NCBI GenBank assembly: GCA_039090855.1
Contig: CM077016.1
Coordinates: 52,471,436-52,535,435 of the forward strand
Reading direction: 5' to 3'
DNA: 64,000 bases
Source of the DNA: Macrothele yani
Lineage: Eukaryota > Arthropoda > Arachnida > Araneae > Macrothelidae
The position numbers were made by a program, and so were the translations under genes. Positions 1 through 11,801 of this stretch are shown piece after piece (the first letter of the stretch is position 1; each line of letters opens with the position of its first letter). The notes beneath the pieces were generated by a model, which did no database searches, was not told where the DNA came from, and saw only the letters and a program-made list of their open reading frames with translations.

Positions 1-1304
1 GCTCCTGATGGGAAATCCTTTGCATATAATTTCTATTTTCTGGCAAAAAATAGTTTGGCCACCAGGGGGCGTAAGTCTTAATTTCCGTTTATGATATATT
101 TGCAGCAAAATCTGAGCTTCTAAAATCTCCATTGAAAAAATTCGTTTGTGGACCGATGCTACTCACGTCGGCAAACCTTTTAGGAATATTTTCTTCTTAA
201 AATAATGCATGGTTTCTACGCCATGGGGTGTAGATGTATGCACATTTTGGTCAATATCTCTACTTGTAGGAATCCGATTTAAAAAATTCCTTCTTTGCCG
301 GATAGTATTTTTGATGCGAAATGTTTTTTATCTAAATTTAAAATTTTCAAGTAAATCATAGACTTTCCGCCAGGGGGCACTAAGATAAATTGCGTTTTCC
401 CCGATATTTCTGCTTCTAAAGCTCCGATTTGAAAAATTCTTCCTGTATCGCATGCAGCTCCCAATAGAAAATGTTTTTCATATGATTTCTAATATTTGGT
501 AAAGAATGGTTTGGCCACCAGAGTGCATTTTTTTTATTTGAGGTTTAACGACCACCGTGAGCAACTCAATGGGCTATAAGCAGTCGCCCGTCCCTAATTT
601 AGGGTCACTGGTTCCAGGGAAGGGAGAGAGCCAGTGCCGTAAGACAAACACAACATCCATGACTCACCGGGATTCGAACCCGGACCCCTTTCGGACGAAT
701 GATCAGAGTCCAACGCCTTAGACCACTGCGCCACCGGGGCGGCCCACCAGAGTGCATGAGCGTTAGTTTCCATTTCTGATATATTTACCGCAAAATCTGA
801 ACTTCTGTAACTAGACTAAATGTTTTTTTTCTTGGACCGATATCGCTCACATCGAAAAACCTTTTGTGAATACTTTCTTCCTAAATTAATTCATGGTTTT
901 CCCGCCAGGTGGCGTAAATGCATATCTTATGCGAAATGTTTTTCATCTAAATTTAAAATTTTCAAGTAAATCATAGACTTTCCGCCAGGGGCACTAAGTC
1001 CATATCTCTGCTTCGAAGAGTCTGATTTGAAAAATTCTTTCTTTGTTGGATAGCGTTTCCGCTGCTATATGTTCCTCATATAAATTCAAATTTTTCTTAA
1101 CGCACAAGTTTGCAACCAGAGGGCGTAAATTCACGATTCTGTTTACAGCAATATCTGCGGGATTAAAAACCCGATTGAAAAACTTTTTTCGGCTAGATTT
1201 TATTGTTTTCTATATCGGTTCCATTACCTTTTAATAGTTTTAATAAATTTAATTTGCGTCAGAGCGGATTCAAAAGACGTGCTTATTACACCCGAAAATT
1301 CGGT
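1..1304 (+). mobile_element. HINE-like modular element (left part outside window)
   Basis: Right part of the ~2.4 kb element described at 6259-8674. It consists of ~150 bp modules, each with a box of the form CCRCYAGRGGGCGTAA; a near-perfect example is at 59-71, with others near 218, 367, 515, 905, 985 and 1113. It ends with CAAAAGACGTGC (1271-1282) and a short hairpin CCCGAAAATTCGG near 1291-1303, next to a mariner relic. A SINE-A is inserted at 529-743. Confidence 0.7.
529..743 (-). mobile_element. SINE-A with perfect 14 bp target duplication
   Basis: Reference copy of the main SINE, about 215 bp plus an A tail (T run on this strand). Read on the minus strand it starts GCCGCCCCGGTGGCGCAGTG (pol III A box inside), has a B box GGTTCGAATCC, then a unique body and an A tail. 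The target duplication CCACCAGAGTGCAT is at 515-528 and 744-757, so it landed inside a CTCF-like box of the HINE-like element. The tRNA-derived head is seen directly; no known family name is assigned. Confidence 0.9.
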
Positions 1305-1600
1305 ATCAACTTTCTTGTTAAAAAGTTTTTGTCGGTTTCGATGCACTCAAGCAGGTCACTAACAGCTGAAACACGGGCCTGTTTTTGCTCAGCTGAGAGC
1401 AATTTTGGCACAGATTTGGCTGAGACGCCCCTCATACCTAAATCGTCCGTAAGAATCGACTGAACTGAACCGAAACTAATGTTGAAGTCTTCAGATAACT
1501 CACGAATAGTGATTCGGTGATTTTCCCGCACAGCTGTGCGCACAAGTTCGACATTGTTCTCACTTTTGCTGGATGCGAGCCTCCCAGACCGCTCATCATC
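1305..1600 (-). pseudogene. Mariner transposase fragment (M1), unit 1
   Basis: Minus-strand remnant of a mariner transposase. It shows the second helix-turn-helix region (ITIRELSEDFNISFGSVQSI) and the following linker with the motif LSAEQKQARV, which is characteristic of mariner proteins. The open frame also continues upstream towards the SINE as far as an ERSGRL motif. The fragment stops before the first catalytic aspartate, where it meets the HINE-like element at 1304, and is cut on the other side by the SINE at 1601. No catalytic domain remains, so it is not functional. Confidence 0.85.
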
Positions 1601-1822
1601 TTTTTTTTATTATTATTATTGAAGGTTTAACGACCATCGTGAGCAACTCAATGGGCTATAAGCAGTCGCCCGTCCCTAATTTAGGGTCACTGGTTCCAGG
1701 GAGCGGAGAGAGCCAGTGCCGTAAGACAAACAACATCCATGCCTCACCGGGATTCGAGCCCGGACCCCGTTCGGACGAATAATCAGAGGCCATCGCTTAG
1801 ACCACTGCGCCACCGGGGCGGC
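1601..1822 (-). mobile_element. SINE-A at array junction (chimeric?)
   Basis: Minus-strand SINE-A. The flanks show no target duplication: CTCATCATC on the left, TGCTGAGG on the right. The left flank is mariner transposase sequence and the right flank is unrelated. In unit 4 the equivalent SINE has mariner sequence on both sides. This copy is therefore probably a recombinant of two SINEs and marks the duplication junction. Confidence 0.85.
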
Positions 1823-3265
1823 TGCTGAGGTTCTACCCCTACCCTATAATAACCACTGCCCAAATTTAATATAGATGGCCATATCGTCTTATACCCTTAG
1901 ACGCTCATGTGGGATTCGTGGGAAAAAAAAAAAATATGTGAATCACGAAAGCGTTTAAAAATAGTTGAGCTTCTGTTTAACCCCCCCCTCCCCCAAAAGG
2001 AGCGAAGTTACAATACATAAGACGAACATCCTTCGCGACGAAGGTTTAAAATAATAGGCGTGAAAAAATAAAGGATTTAGTAATATAAAAAAAAAAGCTT
2101 ATAAGGAGATATTTAATTAATTATTCCCAAGGACTCAAAAGGGTGAAGGTCACTGGTGTAGTGTTAATTGAAAAAGTACAGGAATGCGCGGTGCCTTTGA
2201 GTCTTTATTACCTTCCCTTCTTAACCCCCCCACCACCCCCCACCCCCTTTTGCTATCTTATATTTATAGTATGAGAAAGTGCAGTGATCTGTCGAAATCA
2301 GACTTTTACAGGTTTTCGCATTCAAGGAACAAGGTTACACTATTTTGGTGAGTAATGTTGGAGGCCCAAATTGGGATCATTTTGGAGTACAAAAACTAAA
2401 ATCATCCCCATATTATCGAGTAAAATGTTATTGGAAGCGGAAACTATTTCAGAATGCAAAGGTGAAAGCCATTTATCACTGAAAGTCTTAGTTCTAGAGA
2501 TATTTGGATAGGGGCAGTTTGGGTACAGCACTGACAATTCTATAGTCCGCCTGAAAACGAGCTGTAGATTAGCCTGGAGATCTATAAGCTTAGACGGATT
2601 TTTTCCCGCATGGGTGAAACGGGCCTAAAGAGCTCCAGAGAGAAAAATAATCTGCTCTACTTCCAGCGTAATTGAGGGGGCACTCGTAACTGGACTGGAT
2701 TCACCGAGACTCACACAACTGAACTCTTTAAATCACGACTAGATTAAATTCCCAATTACAATAATTTCTCCACTGTAACATCCCCACCTAAATGTTCTTA
2801 ACAACAGTAGGAAAGTAAGTTTCAAGAGACTGCAGAGTGAGAATGGATTTAGACTAACTCTACCTTTAAACAGACGTGGGACGTTAATTCCACTAATGTG
2901 CAGTTTCTCTGTTGCTTTTTTTTTTATTGAAGAATTATGACACTCGCATTTTAAAAGGAAATTTAGTTATGCTGTATAGGATTTACCGGAACGCCGTTCC
3001 GGCCCCACTACACCACTGGTGAAAGTTGTATACAAGGCCTTAACCAGGATATGTCCAAAGTGGCTCCTGCCATAGGCGCCAATTAAACGAAAGAACCGTA
3101 TGGTGTTTAAGATAGTTAAATACATAGTAATCAGTAACTGCAAGGTTTAAAACCAACAGCTGGAGCTCAAACTTCCTGTATATTTGAATATTTTCATTAT
3201 TTTTGTAAATGAATCTTTCATTTCAGTGGAGATCTGAACTGTCATATTTCTCAAGAAGTTGACCA
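1823..3265. other. Unit-specific spacer without gene
   Basis: No credible coding frame. It contains C-rich runs near 1980 and 2224, and CACTGGTGTAGTG at about 2152 matched by an inverted, slightly longer copy near 3005-3020 beside the palindrome CCGGAACGCCGTTCCGG. These may be the ends of a small non-autonomous DNA transposon of about 0.87 kb; no target duplication was recognised. The same stretch recurs in units 2 and 3. Confidence 0.35.
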
Positions 3266-3274
3266 AGTCTCTTT

Positions 3275-3494
3275 TTTTTTTTTTTTATTGGAGGTTTAAC
3301 GACCACCGTGAGCAACTCAATGGGCTATAAGCAGTCGCCCGTCCCTAATTTAGGGTCACTGGTTCTAGGGAAGGGAGAGAGCCAGTGCCGTAAGACAAAC
3401 ACAACATCCATGCCTGACCGGGATTCGAACCCGGACCCCTTACGGACGAATGATCAGAGGCCAACGCCTTAGACCACTGCGCCACCGGGGCGGC
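3275..3494 (-). mobile_element. SINE-A
   Basis: Minus-strand SINE-A with A tail (T run) and target duplication AGTCTCTTT on both sides (3266-3274 and 3495-3503). Confidence 0.9.
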
Positions 3495-4201
3495 AGTCTC
3501 TTTCTTTCACAAGGTTACAGAAAAAATATTAATCCTTTTCTTGACTGTCGAACTAAGCTGATGTAGCGCCGGGTTATCACAAACATATGCTTTGTACTCC
3601 ACGACAAGGGGGGGGGGGGCTTCTTTGGCGGAAGGTCAAACTATAAGCGGCAGGAAAACCTCGATGCACAGCGCGCGAGTTAGCTTTTTTTTTTTATGCT
3701 CCCCAATATGATCTGTGGGTAGAAACAGATTTTGATGTTATTGATCAATCTGAGATTAAAGGCACGGAAAGTTAAGTTAGATATGTTATTTGTTTTTTAA
3801 AAGTGCGCTGTAAATGGTAATAAAATATTTTCCTTAGATCATATGTAGAGGATTTCGGAAGGGCCTAGACCAGGGCTTTTTGAGGCTTAAAAAGTTATTT
3901 ATTTGGCCTGGTAGTACAGATACAGTGACAAGATAAACAGACAGTTTTACAGTATTATCAGGCAGACATAGACAGTATATTCATTTTACATCAAGAATGT
4001 ACATAGCGAACATGGTAGACAGTATGTCAAATGATCAAGTAGCACAGAGAGTGCCAGTGCTGATCAAATAACACATTGAAAGCCAGTGCCGGAAAACAAA
4101 CACAAGCGTACATGCCTTACGCGGGAATCGAACCCAGACCCCTCCCTGGGCGAAAGGTCCAGTGCTTATAGCCCATCAAGTTGTTCACGGTGATAGGTAG
4201 C

Positions 4202-4413
4202 CCCGCCGTCCCGGTGGCGCAGTGGTCTAAGGCGCTGGCCTCTGATCGTTCGTCCGTAAGGGGTCCGGGTTCGAATCCCGGTCAGGCATGGATGTTGTGT
4301 TTGTCTTACGGCACTGGCTCTCTCCCTTCCCTGGAACCAGTGACCCTAAATTAGGGACGGGCGACTTCTTATAGCCGATTGAGTTGCTCACGGTAGTCGT
4401 TAAACCTTCAATC
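4202..4413 (+). mobile_element. SINE-A
   Basis: Plus-strand SINE-A, head to tail complete, ending at the A-rich AATCAAAGAAA. It follows a degraded SINE-like stretch at 4085-4200 in which pieces of both orientations are fused. Confidence 0.9.
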
Positions 4414-4435
4414 AAAGAAACAAGTTAGTAAAATC

Positions 4436-5080
4436 GTGCAATGCATTGATTATGATACGCTTTCCAACATACCAGAAATCATTACTCAACCTATTACTCA
4501 AGTTATGAGAATAATGGCAGTGGAATAAATCTCGCCCCTGTGTCCTGACCTTTGACCCCATTTCGATTATATTCTGCAGAAACAGTTCAGTATACCTCCG
4601 GAACAAAATACTAAAGTTTTGTCGCAATAGAAGCATTTTAGTCAAGTAATGAGCATAATGGCGGTGGAATAAATCTTGCTCCTGTGTCCTGACCTTTGAC
4701 CCCATTTCGATTATATTCAACAGAATTGGTTCAGTATACTTCCGGAACAACATACTGACGTTTTGTTGCAATAGAAGCATTTTTAGTGAAGTTATGAGGA
4801 TAATGGCTGTGGAATAAATCTCGCTCCTGTGCCTTGACCTATGACCCCATTGCGATGATATTCAATAGAACCTGTTCCGTATACCTCCCGAACAACATGA
4901 TAAAGTTCTGTCGCAATCGAAGCCTTTTTACGTAAGTTATGACGCATAAAGGCAATGGAGTGGCTCCTGCTCTTATGTCCTGACCTTTGCCGCATTTCGC
5001 CCATTTTCAATAGGGTTCGTCCCTACCACATATTAAAATTTCATCGAAATCGAACCATTTTCACGCGAGTTATCGTGTGG
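4436..5080 (+). repeat. 145 bp minisatellite with DR1-like box, unit 1
   Basis: Four successive ~145 bp repeats. Each carries TGACCTTTGACCCC or a variant, at 4546, 4690, 4835 and 4981 (spacing 144-146). The inverse reading GGGTCAAAGGTCA is a classic DR1 nuclear-receptor half-site pair; the third and fourth copies are mutated. The block is followed by GACAGACAGACGGAC near 5093. It could be the core of a second HINE-like element; its ends were not found. Confidence 0.75.
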
Positions 5081-5271
5081 ACAGACAGACGGACAAAGCT
5101 GGAGCATATACGCTTCTTCAACCTACTATTGGAATGCGTAAGAAACAGTCTTGAAATTAATTTGCTATAAAAATACTGAGCATAAATTTCATGCGGAGTA
5201 CTTTTGTATAAAATTTGTTTTCTATTAATGTTCCTTTGCCTCGTCGCGGTGGGTATGAGCTGGCTATGAGT

Positions 5272-5876
5272 GTACAAGGTGTGATAAAAAAAAAGTATCT
5301 ACGCTGGTATTAAAAAAATTAAAAGACTTACAGATTTGAAACTTTACCGCCTTCGAAGTAATTCCCTTCCAAAGCCACACACTTACTGCATGCAGCATTT
5401 TCTGAATTCATCTTCTGAATTAGCGAATAGCTCTCTGCTTCGTCGCATTCAGTTGTATCTCCTCAGTGTCTTGAAATCTCTTCCCCTTCAAACGGTATTT
5501 GATTTTTTGGAATAGAAAAATGTCCCAGGAAGAGAGATCTGGCGAGTTCTGTGGCTATCAGACCTGTCCAATGCGGTGCTTAGCAAAAAAACTTCTGCAA
5601 AAGTTGCAATGCATGGGCAGGTGCGTTGTGCTGGTGGAGTTGCCACTCACCATTCTCATGCAATGCCTGCCTTTTGGGAGAAACTGCTACCCTCAAACCC
5701 CATAAAACTTGACAGTAGTACTCCGTGTTGATTGATTTTCCTAAGGGAGTGTATTCATGATGCCCTCATGATTGAAAAGAAAAGGTAAGCATCGTCTTCA
5801 CATTGCTGCGGCTCTGTCGTGCTTATTTTGGGTCTGGGAGAGTTTGGGGTCTTCTAATGTGAAGACTGGGCTTTAG
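5272..5876 (-). pseudogene. Mariner transposase C-terminal relic (M2), unit 1
   Basis: Minus-strand relic of the catalytic and C-terminal half of a mariner transposase. Frames scattered by stops and shifts give HQHNAPAHALQLLQKF (second catalytic region, normally HHDNAPAH, with the Asp replaced), EYYCQVLWGLR before it, and near the end CVALEGNYFEGGKV, the usual mariner C-terminus. GTACAAGGTGTGATAAAAAA at 5272 resembles a mariner terminal repeat placed just after the stop. The N-terminal half is absent. Confidence 0.75.
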
Positions 5877-6039
5877 TTTCGGGGTCATACCCCATAAACA
5901 TATGATCATATGTAGAGGATTTTAGGAAGGGAGTGTCTGACCCCAAGGTCTTAAACAACCCTTAGAAATAGGAAGCTAGGAGATTTGGGCTAGAGTGCCC
6001 GATAGGAAAGTGACACGGAAGCGAAGTAGAAAGGGGGAG

Positions 6040-6213
6040 GAAGACGCCCTTATTTATTACCAGGGGGCCAGTACCCGGGGTCCGACGGCTTAACATGCCC
6101 ATCCGACGCACGGCGGATATTTAGTGGATCGAGCGTTCGTACCTGCCTGGGATCGAACCTGAGGTCCTTTCCGTGGCAGTCACGAACGTTGCCCACTAGG
6201 CCACCCGCGGCCC
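6040..6213 (-). mobile_element. SINE-B (second tRNA-derived family), unit 1
   Basis: Minus-strand tRNA-like head GGGTGGCCTAGTGGGCAACG followed by B box GGTTCGATCCC, then a GC-rich body, ending near AATAAATAAGGGCG. It differs from SINE-A throughout, so it is a separate family. Confidence 0.65.
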
Positions 6214-6592
6214 GATACCCCGTAAACTCACAATTCATCACCATTTACGGTAGTTTTTAGCACGTCTTTTGCAAAAAAAAGATCGTGCTTATGTTATCGG
6301 TTTGTCCGTCTGTTCGTCTGTAGACACCATATCTCTATAACTATTAGTCAGATTTGAAAAAATTATTTTTGTATTGGGAAGCTTGAAATATGCGAATGAT
6401 GATCCTCCATTTCGTTTTTTCGTTTTTTTTACGATGTAGAGTTTCGCCGCTAGAGGGCGTAAATGCAGATGAAATCGAATTCGAAATACATTTTATTCCA
6501 TATATTTGCTTCTAAAAATCCGATTGAAAAAAAAAATATTTTATCTTTCGATTCCATTTATGTCGAAGAGTATTTTAGGTATAGTTACTTTT

Positions 6593-6792
6593 TTTTTAAT
6601 TGGAGGTTTAACGACATCGTGAGCAACTCAATGGGTTATAAGCAGTCGTCCGTCCCTAATTTAGGGCCACTGGTTCCACGGAAGGGAGAGAGCCACTGCC
6701 GTAAGACAAACACAACATCCATGCCTCATGGAATTCGAACCCGGACCCTTTTCGGACGAATGATCAGAGGCCATCGCTTAGACCACCGGGGC
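6593..6792 (-). mobile_element. SINE-A (shortened head)
   Basis: Minus-strand SINE-A whose head lacks part of the A-box region. Target duplication AGTTACTTTT at 6583-6592 and from 6793. It is inserted in the HINE-like element. Confidence 0.88.
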
Positions 6793-7896
6793 AGTTACTT
6801 TTTCAAGTTACGCATGGATTTTCCGCTACGGGGCGTAAAAGTAAATTACGTTTTCCCCGATATCTCTTCTTCTAAAACACCGATTTAAAAAGTTTTTTCT
6901 TCAGAGGATACAGCTCCCGATGGTAGATCTTTTGGATACAATTTCTAATTTCTGGTAAAGAATACTTTGAACACCAGGGGGTGTAAGTGTTAATTTTTGC
7001 TTCTGTTGTATTTGCCATAAAATCTAAGCTTCTAAAATCTCGATTGAAAAATTCGTTCCTGGACCAATGTCACTCACGTCCATAAATTTTTTCGGGATAT
7101 TTTCTTCTAAAAATACTGCATGGTTTCTCCGCCAGGGGGCGTAGATGTGTATCTCATTTTTGTCAATATCTCTGCTTCTAATGGTCCTATTTGAAAAATT
7201 CTTTCTTTATTGGATAGAGTTTCCGGTGTGACATATTTTTCATATAATTTCAAAATTTTCAAATAATTCATAGACTTTACGCTAGGAGGCGTAAAGGTAA
7301 ATTATGTTTCTCCCGATATCTCTGCTACTAATACTCCGGTTTGAAAATTTCTTTCTGCACCGGATACAGCTCCTGATGGGAAATCCTTTGCATATAATTT
7401 CTATTTTCTGGCAAAAAATAGTTTGGCCACCAGGGGGCGTAAGTCTTAATTTCCGTTTATGATATATTTGCAGCAAAATCTGAGCTTCTAAAATCTCCAT
7501 TGAAAAAATTCGTTTGTGGACCGATGCTACTCACGTCGGCAAACCTTTTAGGAATATTTTCTTCTTAAAATAATGCATGGTTTCTACGCCATGGGGTGTA
7601 GATGTATGCACATTTTGGTCAATATCTCTACTTGTAGGAATCCGATTTAAAAAATTCCTTCTTTGCCGGATAGTATTTTTGATGCGAAATGTTTTTTATC
7701 TAAATTTAAAATTTTCAAGTAAATCATAGACTTTCCGCCAGGGGGCACTAAGATAAATTGCGTTTTCCCCGATATTTCTGCTTCTAAAGCTCCGATTTGA
7801 AAAATTCTTCCTGTATCGCATGCAGCTCCCAATAGAAAATGTTTTTCATATGATTTCTAATATTTGGTAAAGAATGGTTTGGCCACCAGAGTGCAT

Positions 7897-8111
7897 TTTT
7901 TTTATTTGAGGTTTAACGACCACCGTGAGCAACTCAATGGGCTATAAGCAGTCGCCCGTCCCTAATTTAGGGTCACTGGTTCCAGGGAAGGGAGAGAGCC
8001 AGTGCCGTAAGACAAACACAACATCCATGACTCACCGGGATTCGAACCCGGACCCCTTTCGGACGAATGATCAGAGTCCAACGCCTTAGACCACTGCGCC
8101 ACCGGGGCGGC
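7897..8111 (-). mobile_element. SINE-A, unit 2
   Basis: Orthologous to 529-743, with the same target duplication. Confidence 0.9.
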
Positions 8112-8674
8112 CCACCAGAGTGCATGAGCGTTAGTTTCCATTTCTGATATATTTACCGCAAAATCTGAACTTCTGTAACTAGACTAAATGTTTTTTTTCT
8201 TGGACCGATATCGCTCACATCGAAAAACCTTTTGTGAATACTTTCTTCCTAAATTAATTCATGGTTTTCCCGCCAGGTGGCGTAAATGCATATCTTATGC
8301 GAAATGTTTTTCATCTAAATTTAAAATTTTCAAGTAAATCATAGACTTTCCGCCAGGGGGCACTAAGTCCATATCTCTGCTTCGAAGAGTCTGATTTGAA
8401 AAATTCTTTCTTTGTTGGATAGCGTTTCCGCTGCTATATGTTCCTCATATAAATTCAAATTTTTCTTAACGCACAAGTTTGCAACCAGAGGGCGTAAATT
8501 CACGATTCTGTTTACAGCAATATCTGCGGGATTAAAAACCCGATTGAAAAACTTTTTTTCGGCTAGATTTTATTGTTTTCTATATCGGTTCCATTACCTT
8601 TTAATAGTTTTAATAAATTTAATTTGCGTCAGAGCGGATTCAAAAGACGTGCTTATTACACCCGAAAATTCGGT

Positions 8675-8970
8675 ATCAACTTTCTTGTTAAAAAGTTTTT
8701 GTCGGTTTCGATGCACTCAAGCAGGTCACTAACAGCTGAAACACGGGCCTGTTTTTGCTCAGCTGAGAGCAATTTTGGCACAGATTTGGCTGAGACGCCC
8801 CTCATACCTAAATCGTCCGTAAGAATCGACTGAACTGAACCGAAACTAATGTTGAAGTCTTCAGATAACTCACGAATAGTGATTCGGTGATTTTCCCGCA
8901 CAGCTGTGCGCACAAGTTCGACATTGTTCTCACTTTTGCTGGATGCGAGCCTCCCAGACCGCTCATCATC
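8675..8970 (-). pseudogene. Mariner transposase fragment (M1), unit 2
   Basis: Identical in extent to 1305-1600. Confidence 0.85.
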
Positions 8971-9192
8971 TTTTTTTTATTATTATTATTGAAGGTTTAA
9001 CGACCATCGTGAGCAACTCAATGGGCTATAAGCAGTCGCCCGTCCCTAATTTAGGGTCACTGGTTCCAGGGAGCGGAGAGAGCCAGTGCCGTAAGACAAA
9101 CAACATCCATGCCTCACCGGGATTCGAGCCCGGACCCCGTTCGGACGAATAATCAGAGGCCATCGCTTAGACCACTGCGCCACCGGGGCGGC
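8971..9192 (-). mobile_element. SINE-A at array junction, unit 2
   Basis: Orthologous to 1601-1822. Confidence 0.85.
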
Positions 9193-10645
9193 TGCTGAGG
9201 TTCTACCCCTACCCTATAATAACCACTGCCCAAATTTAATATAGATGGCCATATCGTCTTATACCCTTAGACGCTCATGTGGGATTCGTGGGAAAAAAAA
9301 ATATGTGAATCACGAAAGCGTTTAAAAATAGTTGAGCTTCTGTTTAACCCCCCCCTCCCCCAAAAGGAGCGAAGTTACAATACATAAGACGAACATCCTT
9401 CGCGACGAAGGTTTAAAATAATAGGCGTGAAAAAATAAAGGATTTAGTAATATAAAAAAAAAAGCTTATAAGGAGATATTTAATTAATTATTCCCAAGGA
9501 CTCAAAAGGGTGAAGGTCACTGGTGTAGTGTTAATTGAAAAAGTACAGGAATGCGCGGTGCCTTTGAGTCTTTATTACCTTCCCTTCTTAACCCCCCCCC
9601 CCACCACCCCCCACCCCCTTTTGCTATCTTATATTTATAGTATGAGAAAGTGCAGTGATCTGTCGAAATCAGACTTTTACAGGTTTTCGCATTCAAGGAA
9701 CAAGGTTACACTATTTTGGTGAGTAATGTTGGAGGCCCAAATTGGGATCATTTTGGAGTACAAAAACTAAAATCATCCCCATATTATCGAGTAAAATGTT
9801 ATTGGAAGCGGAAACTATTTCAGAATGCAAAGGTGAAAGCCATTTATCACTGAAAGTCTTAGTTCTAGAGATATTTGGATAGGGGCAGTTTGGGTACAGC
9901 ACTGACAATTCTATAGTCCGCCTGAAAACGAGCTGTAGATTAGCCTGGAGATCTATAAGCTTAGACGGATTTTTTCCCGCATGGGTGAAACGGGCCTAAA
10001 GAGCTCCAGAGAGAAAAATAATCTGCTCTACTTCCAGCGTAATTGAGGGGGCACTCGTAACTGGACTGGATTCACCGAGACTCACACAACTGAACTCTTT
10101 AAATCACGACTAGATTAAATTCCCAATTACAATAATTTCTCCACTGTAACATCCCCACCTAAATGTTCTTAACAACAGTAGGAAAGTAAGTTTCAAGAGA
10201 CTGCAGAGTGAGAATGGATTTAGACTAACTCTACCTTTAAACAGACGTGGGACGTTAATTCCACTAATGTGCAGTTTCTCTGTTGCTTTTTTTTTTATTG
10301 AAGAATTATGACACTCGCATTTTAAAAGGAAATTTAGTTATGCTGTATAGGATTTACCGGAACGCCGTTCCGGCCCCACTACACCACTGGTGAAAGTTGT
10401 ATACAAGGCCTTAACCAGGATATGTCCAAAGTGGCTCCTGCCATAGGCGCCAATTAAACGAAAGAACCGTATGGTGTTTAAGATAGTTAAATACATAGTA
10501 ATCAGTAACTGCAAGGTTTAAAACCAACAGCTGGAGCTCAAACTTCCTGTATATTTGAATATTTTCATTATTTTTGTAAATGAATCTTTCATTTCAGTGG
10601 AGATCTGAACTGTCATATTTCTCAAGAAGTTGACCAAGTCTCTTT

Positions 10646-10866
10646 TTTTTTTTTTTTTATTGGAGGTTTAACGACCACCGTGAGCAACTCAATGGGCTAT
10701 AAGCAGTCGCCCGTCCCTAATTTAGGGTCACTGGTTCTAGGGAAGGGAGAGAGCCAGTGCCGTAAGACAAACACAACATCCATGCCTGACCGGGATTCGA
10801 ACCCGGACCCCTTACGGACGAATGATCAGAGGCCAACGCCTTAGACCACTGCGCCACCGGGGCGGC
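10646..10866 (-). mobile_element. SINE-A, unit 2
   Basis: Orthologous to 3275-3494, with the same target duplication. Confidence 0.9.
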
Positions 10867-11571
10867 AGTCTCTTTCTTTCACAAGGTTACAGAAAAAATA
10901 TTAATCCTTTTCTTGACTGTCGAACTAAGCTGATGTAGCGCCGGGTTATCACAAACATATGCTTTGTACTCCACGACAAGGGGGGGCTTCTTTGGCGGAA
11001 GGTCAAACTATAAGCGGCAGGAAAACCTCGATGCACAGCGCGCGAGTTAGCTTTTTTTTTTATGCTCCCCAATATGATCTGTGGGTAGAAACAGATTTTG
11101 ATGTTATTGATCAATCTGAGATTAAAGGCACGGAAAGTTAAGTTAGATATGTTATTTGTTTTTTAAAAGTGCGCTGTAAATGGTAATAAAATATTTTCCT
11201 TAGATCATATGTAGAGGATTTCGGAAGGGCCTAGACCAGGGCTTTTTGAGGCTTAAAAAAGTTATTTATTTGGCCTGGTAGTACAGATACAGTGACAAGA
11301 TAAACAGACAGTTTTACAGTATTATCAGGCAGACATAGACAGTATATTCATTTTACATCAAGAATGTACATAGCGAACATGGTAGACAGTATGTCAAATG
11401 ATCAAGTAGCACAGAGAGTGCCAGTGCTGATCAAATAACACATTGAAAGCCAGTGCCGGAAAACAAACACAAGCGTACATGCCTTACGCGGGAATCGAAC
11501 CCAGACCCCTCCCTGGGCGAAAGGTCCAGTGCTTATAGCCCATCAAGTTGTTCACGGTGATAGGTAGCCCC

Positions 11572-11779
11572 GCCGTCCCGGTGGCGCAGTGGTCTAAGGC
11601 GCTGGCCTCTGATCGTTCGTCCGTAAGGGGTCCGGGTTCGAATCCCGGTCAGGCATGGATGTTGTGTTTGTCTTACGGCACTGGCTCTCTCCTTCCCTGG
11701 AACCAGTGACCCTAAATTAGGGACGGGCGACTTCTTATAGCCGATTGAGTTGCTCACGGTAGTCGTTAAACCTTCAATC
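11572..11779 (+). mobile_element. SINE-A, unit 2
   Basis: Orthologous to 4202-4413. One C is missing in a run near 11691. Confidence 0.9.
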
Positions 11780-11801
11780 AAAGAAACAAGTTAGTAAAAT
11801 C

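Larger units (their letters stand above)
1..7368 (+). repeat. Tandem array unit 1 (7.37 kb)
   Basis: First visible copy of a direct tandem repeat. Bases 1-7368 recur almost unchanged at 7369-14730 and 14731-22178, and the first 1.65 kb recurs at 22179-23830. Differences are mostly homopolymer lengths (for example the G run near 3609) and rare substitutions. The unit has no intact gene. It is built of SINE-A copies, SINE-B, two mariner relics, a 145 bp minisatellite and most of a HINE-like element that crosses the unit border. The phase is arbitrary because the window starts inside the array. Confidence 0.95.
6259..8674 (+). mobile_element. HINE-like element with ~150 bp core repeats
   Basis: Complete copy of a non-coding repeat that crosses the border of units 1 and 2. 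It opens with AGCACGTCTTTT (6259-6270), whose inverted copy AAAAGACGTGC lies near the other end (about 8642). A short hairpin CCCGAAAATTCGG closes it. The interior is a chain of ~150 bp modules with the CCRCYAGRGGGCGTAA box. SINE-A copies are inserted at 6593-6792 and 7897-8111. Subterminal inverted repeats, a core of ~150 bp tandem repeats and a terminal hairpin are the hallmarks of Helentron-associated elements (DINE-1, pearl type). That class assignment is inference from structure alone. An inverted second locus is at 38189-40113. Confidence 0.65.

Noticed and set aside
279..464. Small open frames repeated in each array unit (61 to 86 codons)
   Set aside because: They lie in the ~150 bp modules of the HINE-like repeat or antisense to mariner fragments, have no domain, and recur only because the unit recurs.
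2340..2537. 65-codon minus-strand frame in the unit spacer
   Set aside because: No domain and no coding bias; flanking bases give nothing.
4202..4290. Functional tRNA gene at the SINE-A head
   Set aside because: A and B boxes exist, but the cloverleaf is incomplete and the sequence runs into the SINE body with an A tail and target duplications.
4227..4415. Frames reading SNSMGYKQSPVPNLGSLVPG or similar
   Set aside because: They are translations of the SINE-A body and appear at every SINE-A; not a protein.
1..7368. Purely artefactual duplication of one unit by the assembler
   Set aside because: Unit-specific substitutions and the private rearrangement in unit 3 argue against it, though copy number cannot be verified here.
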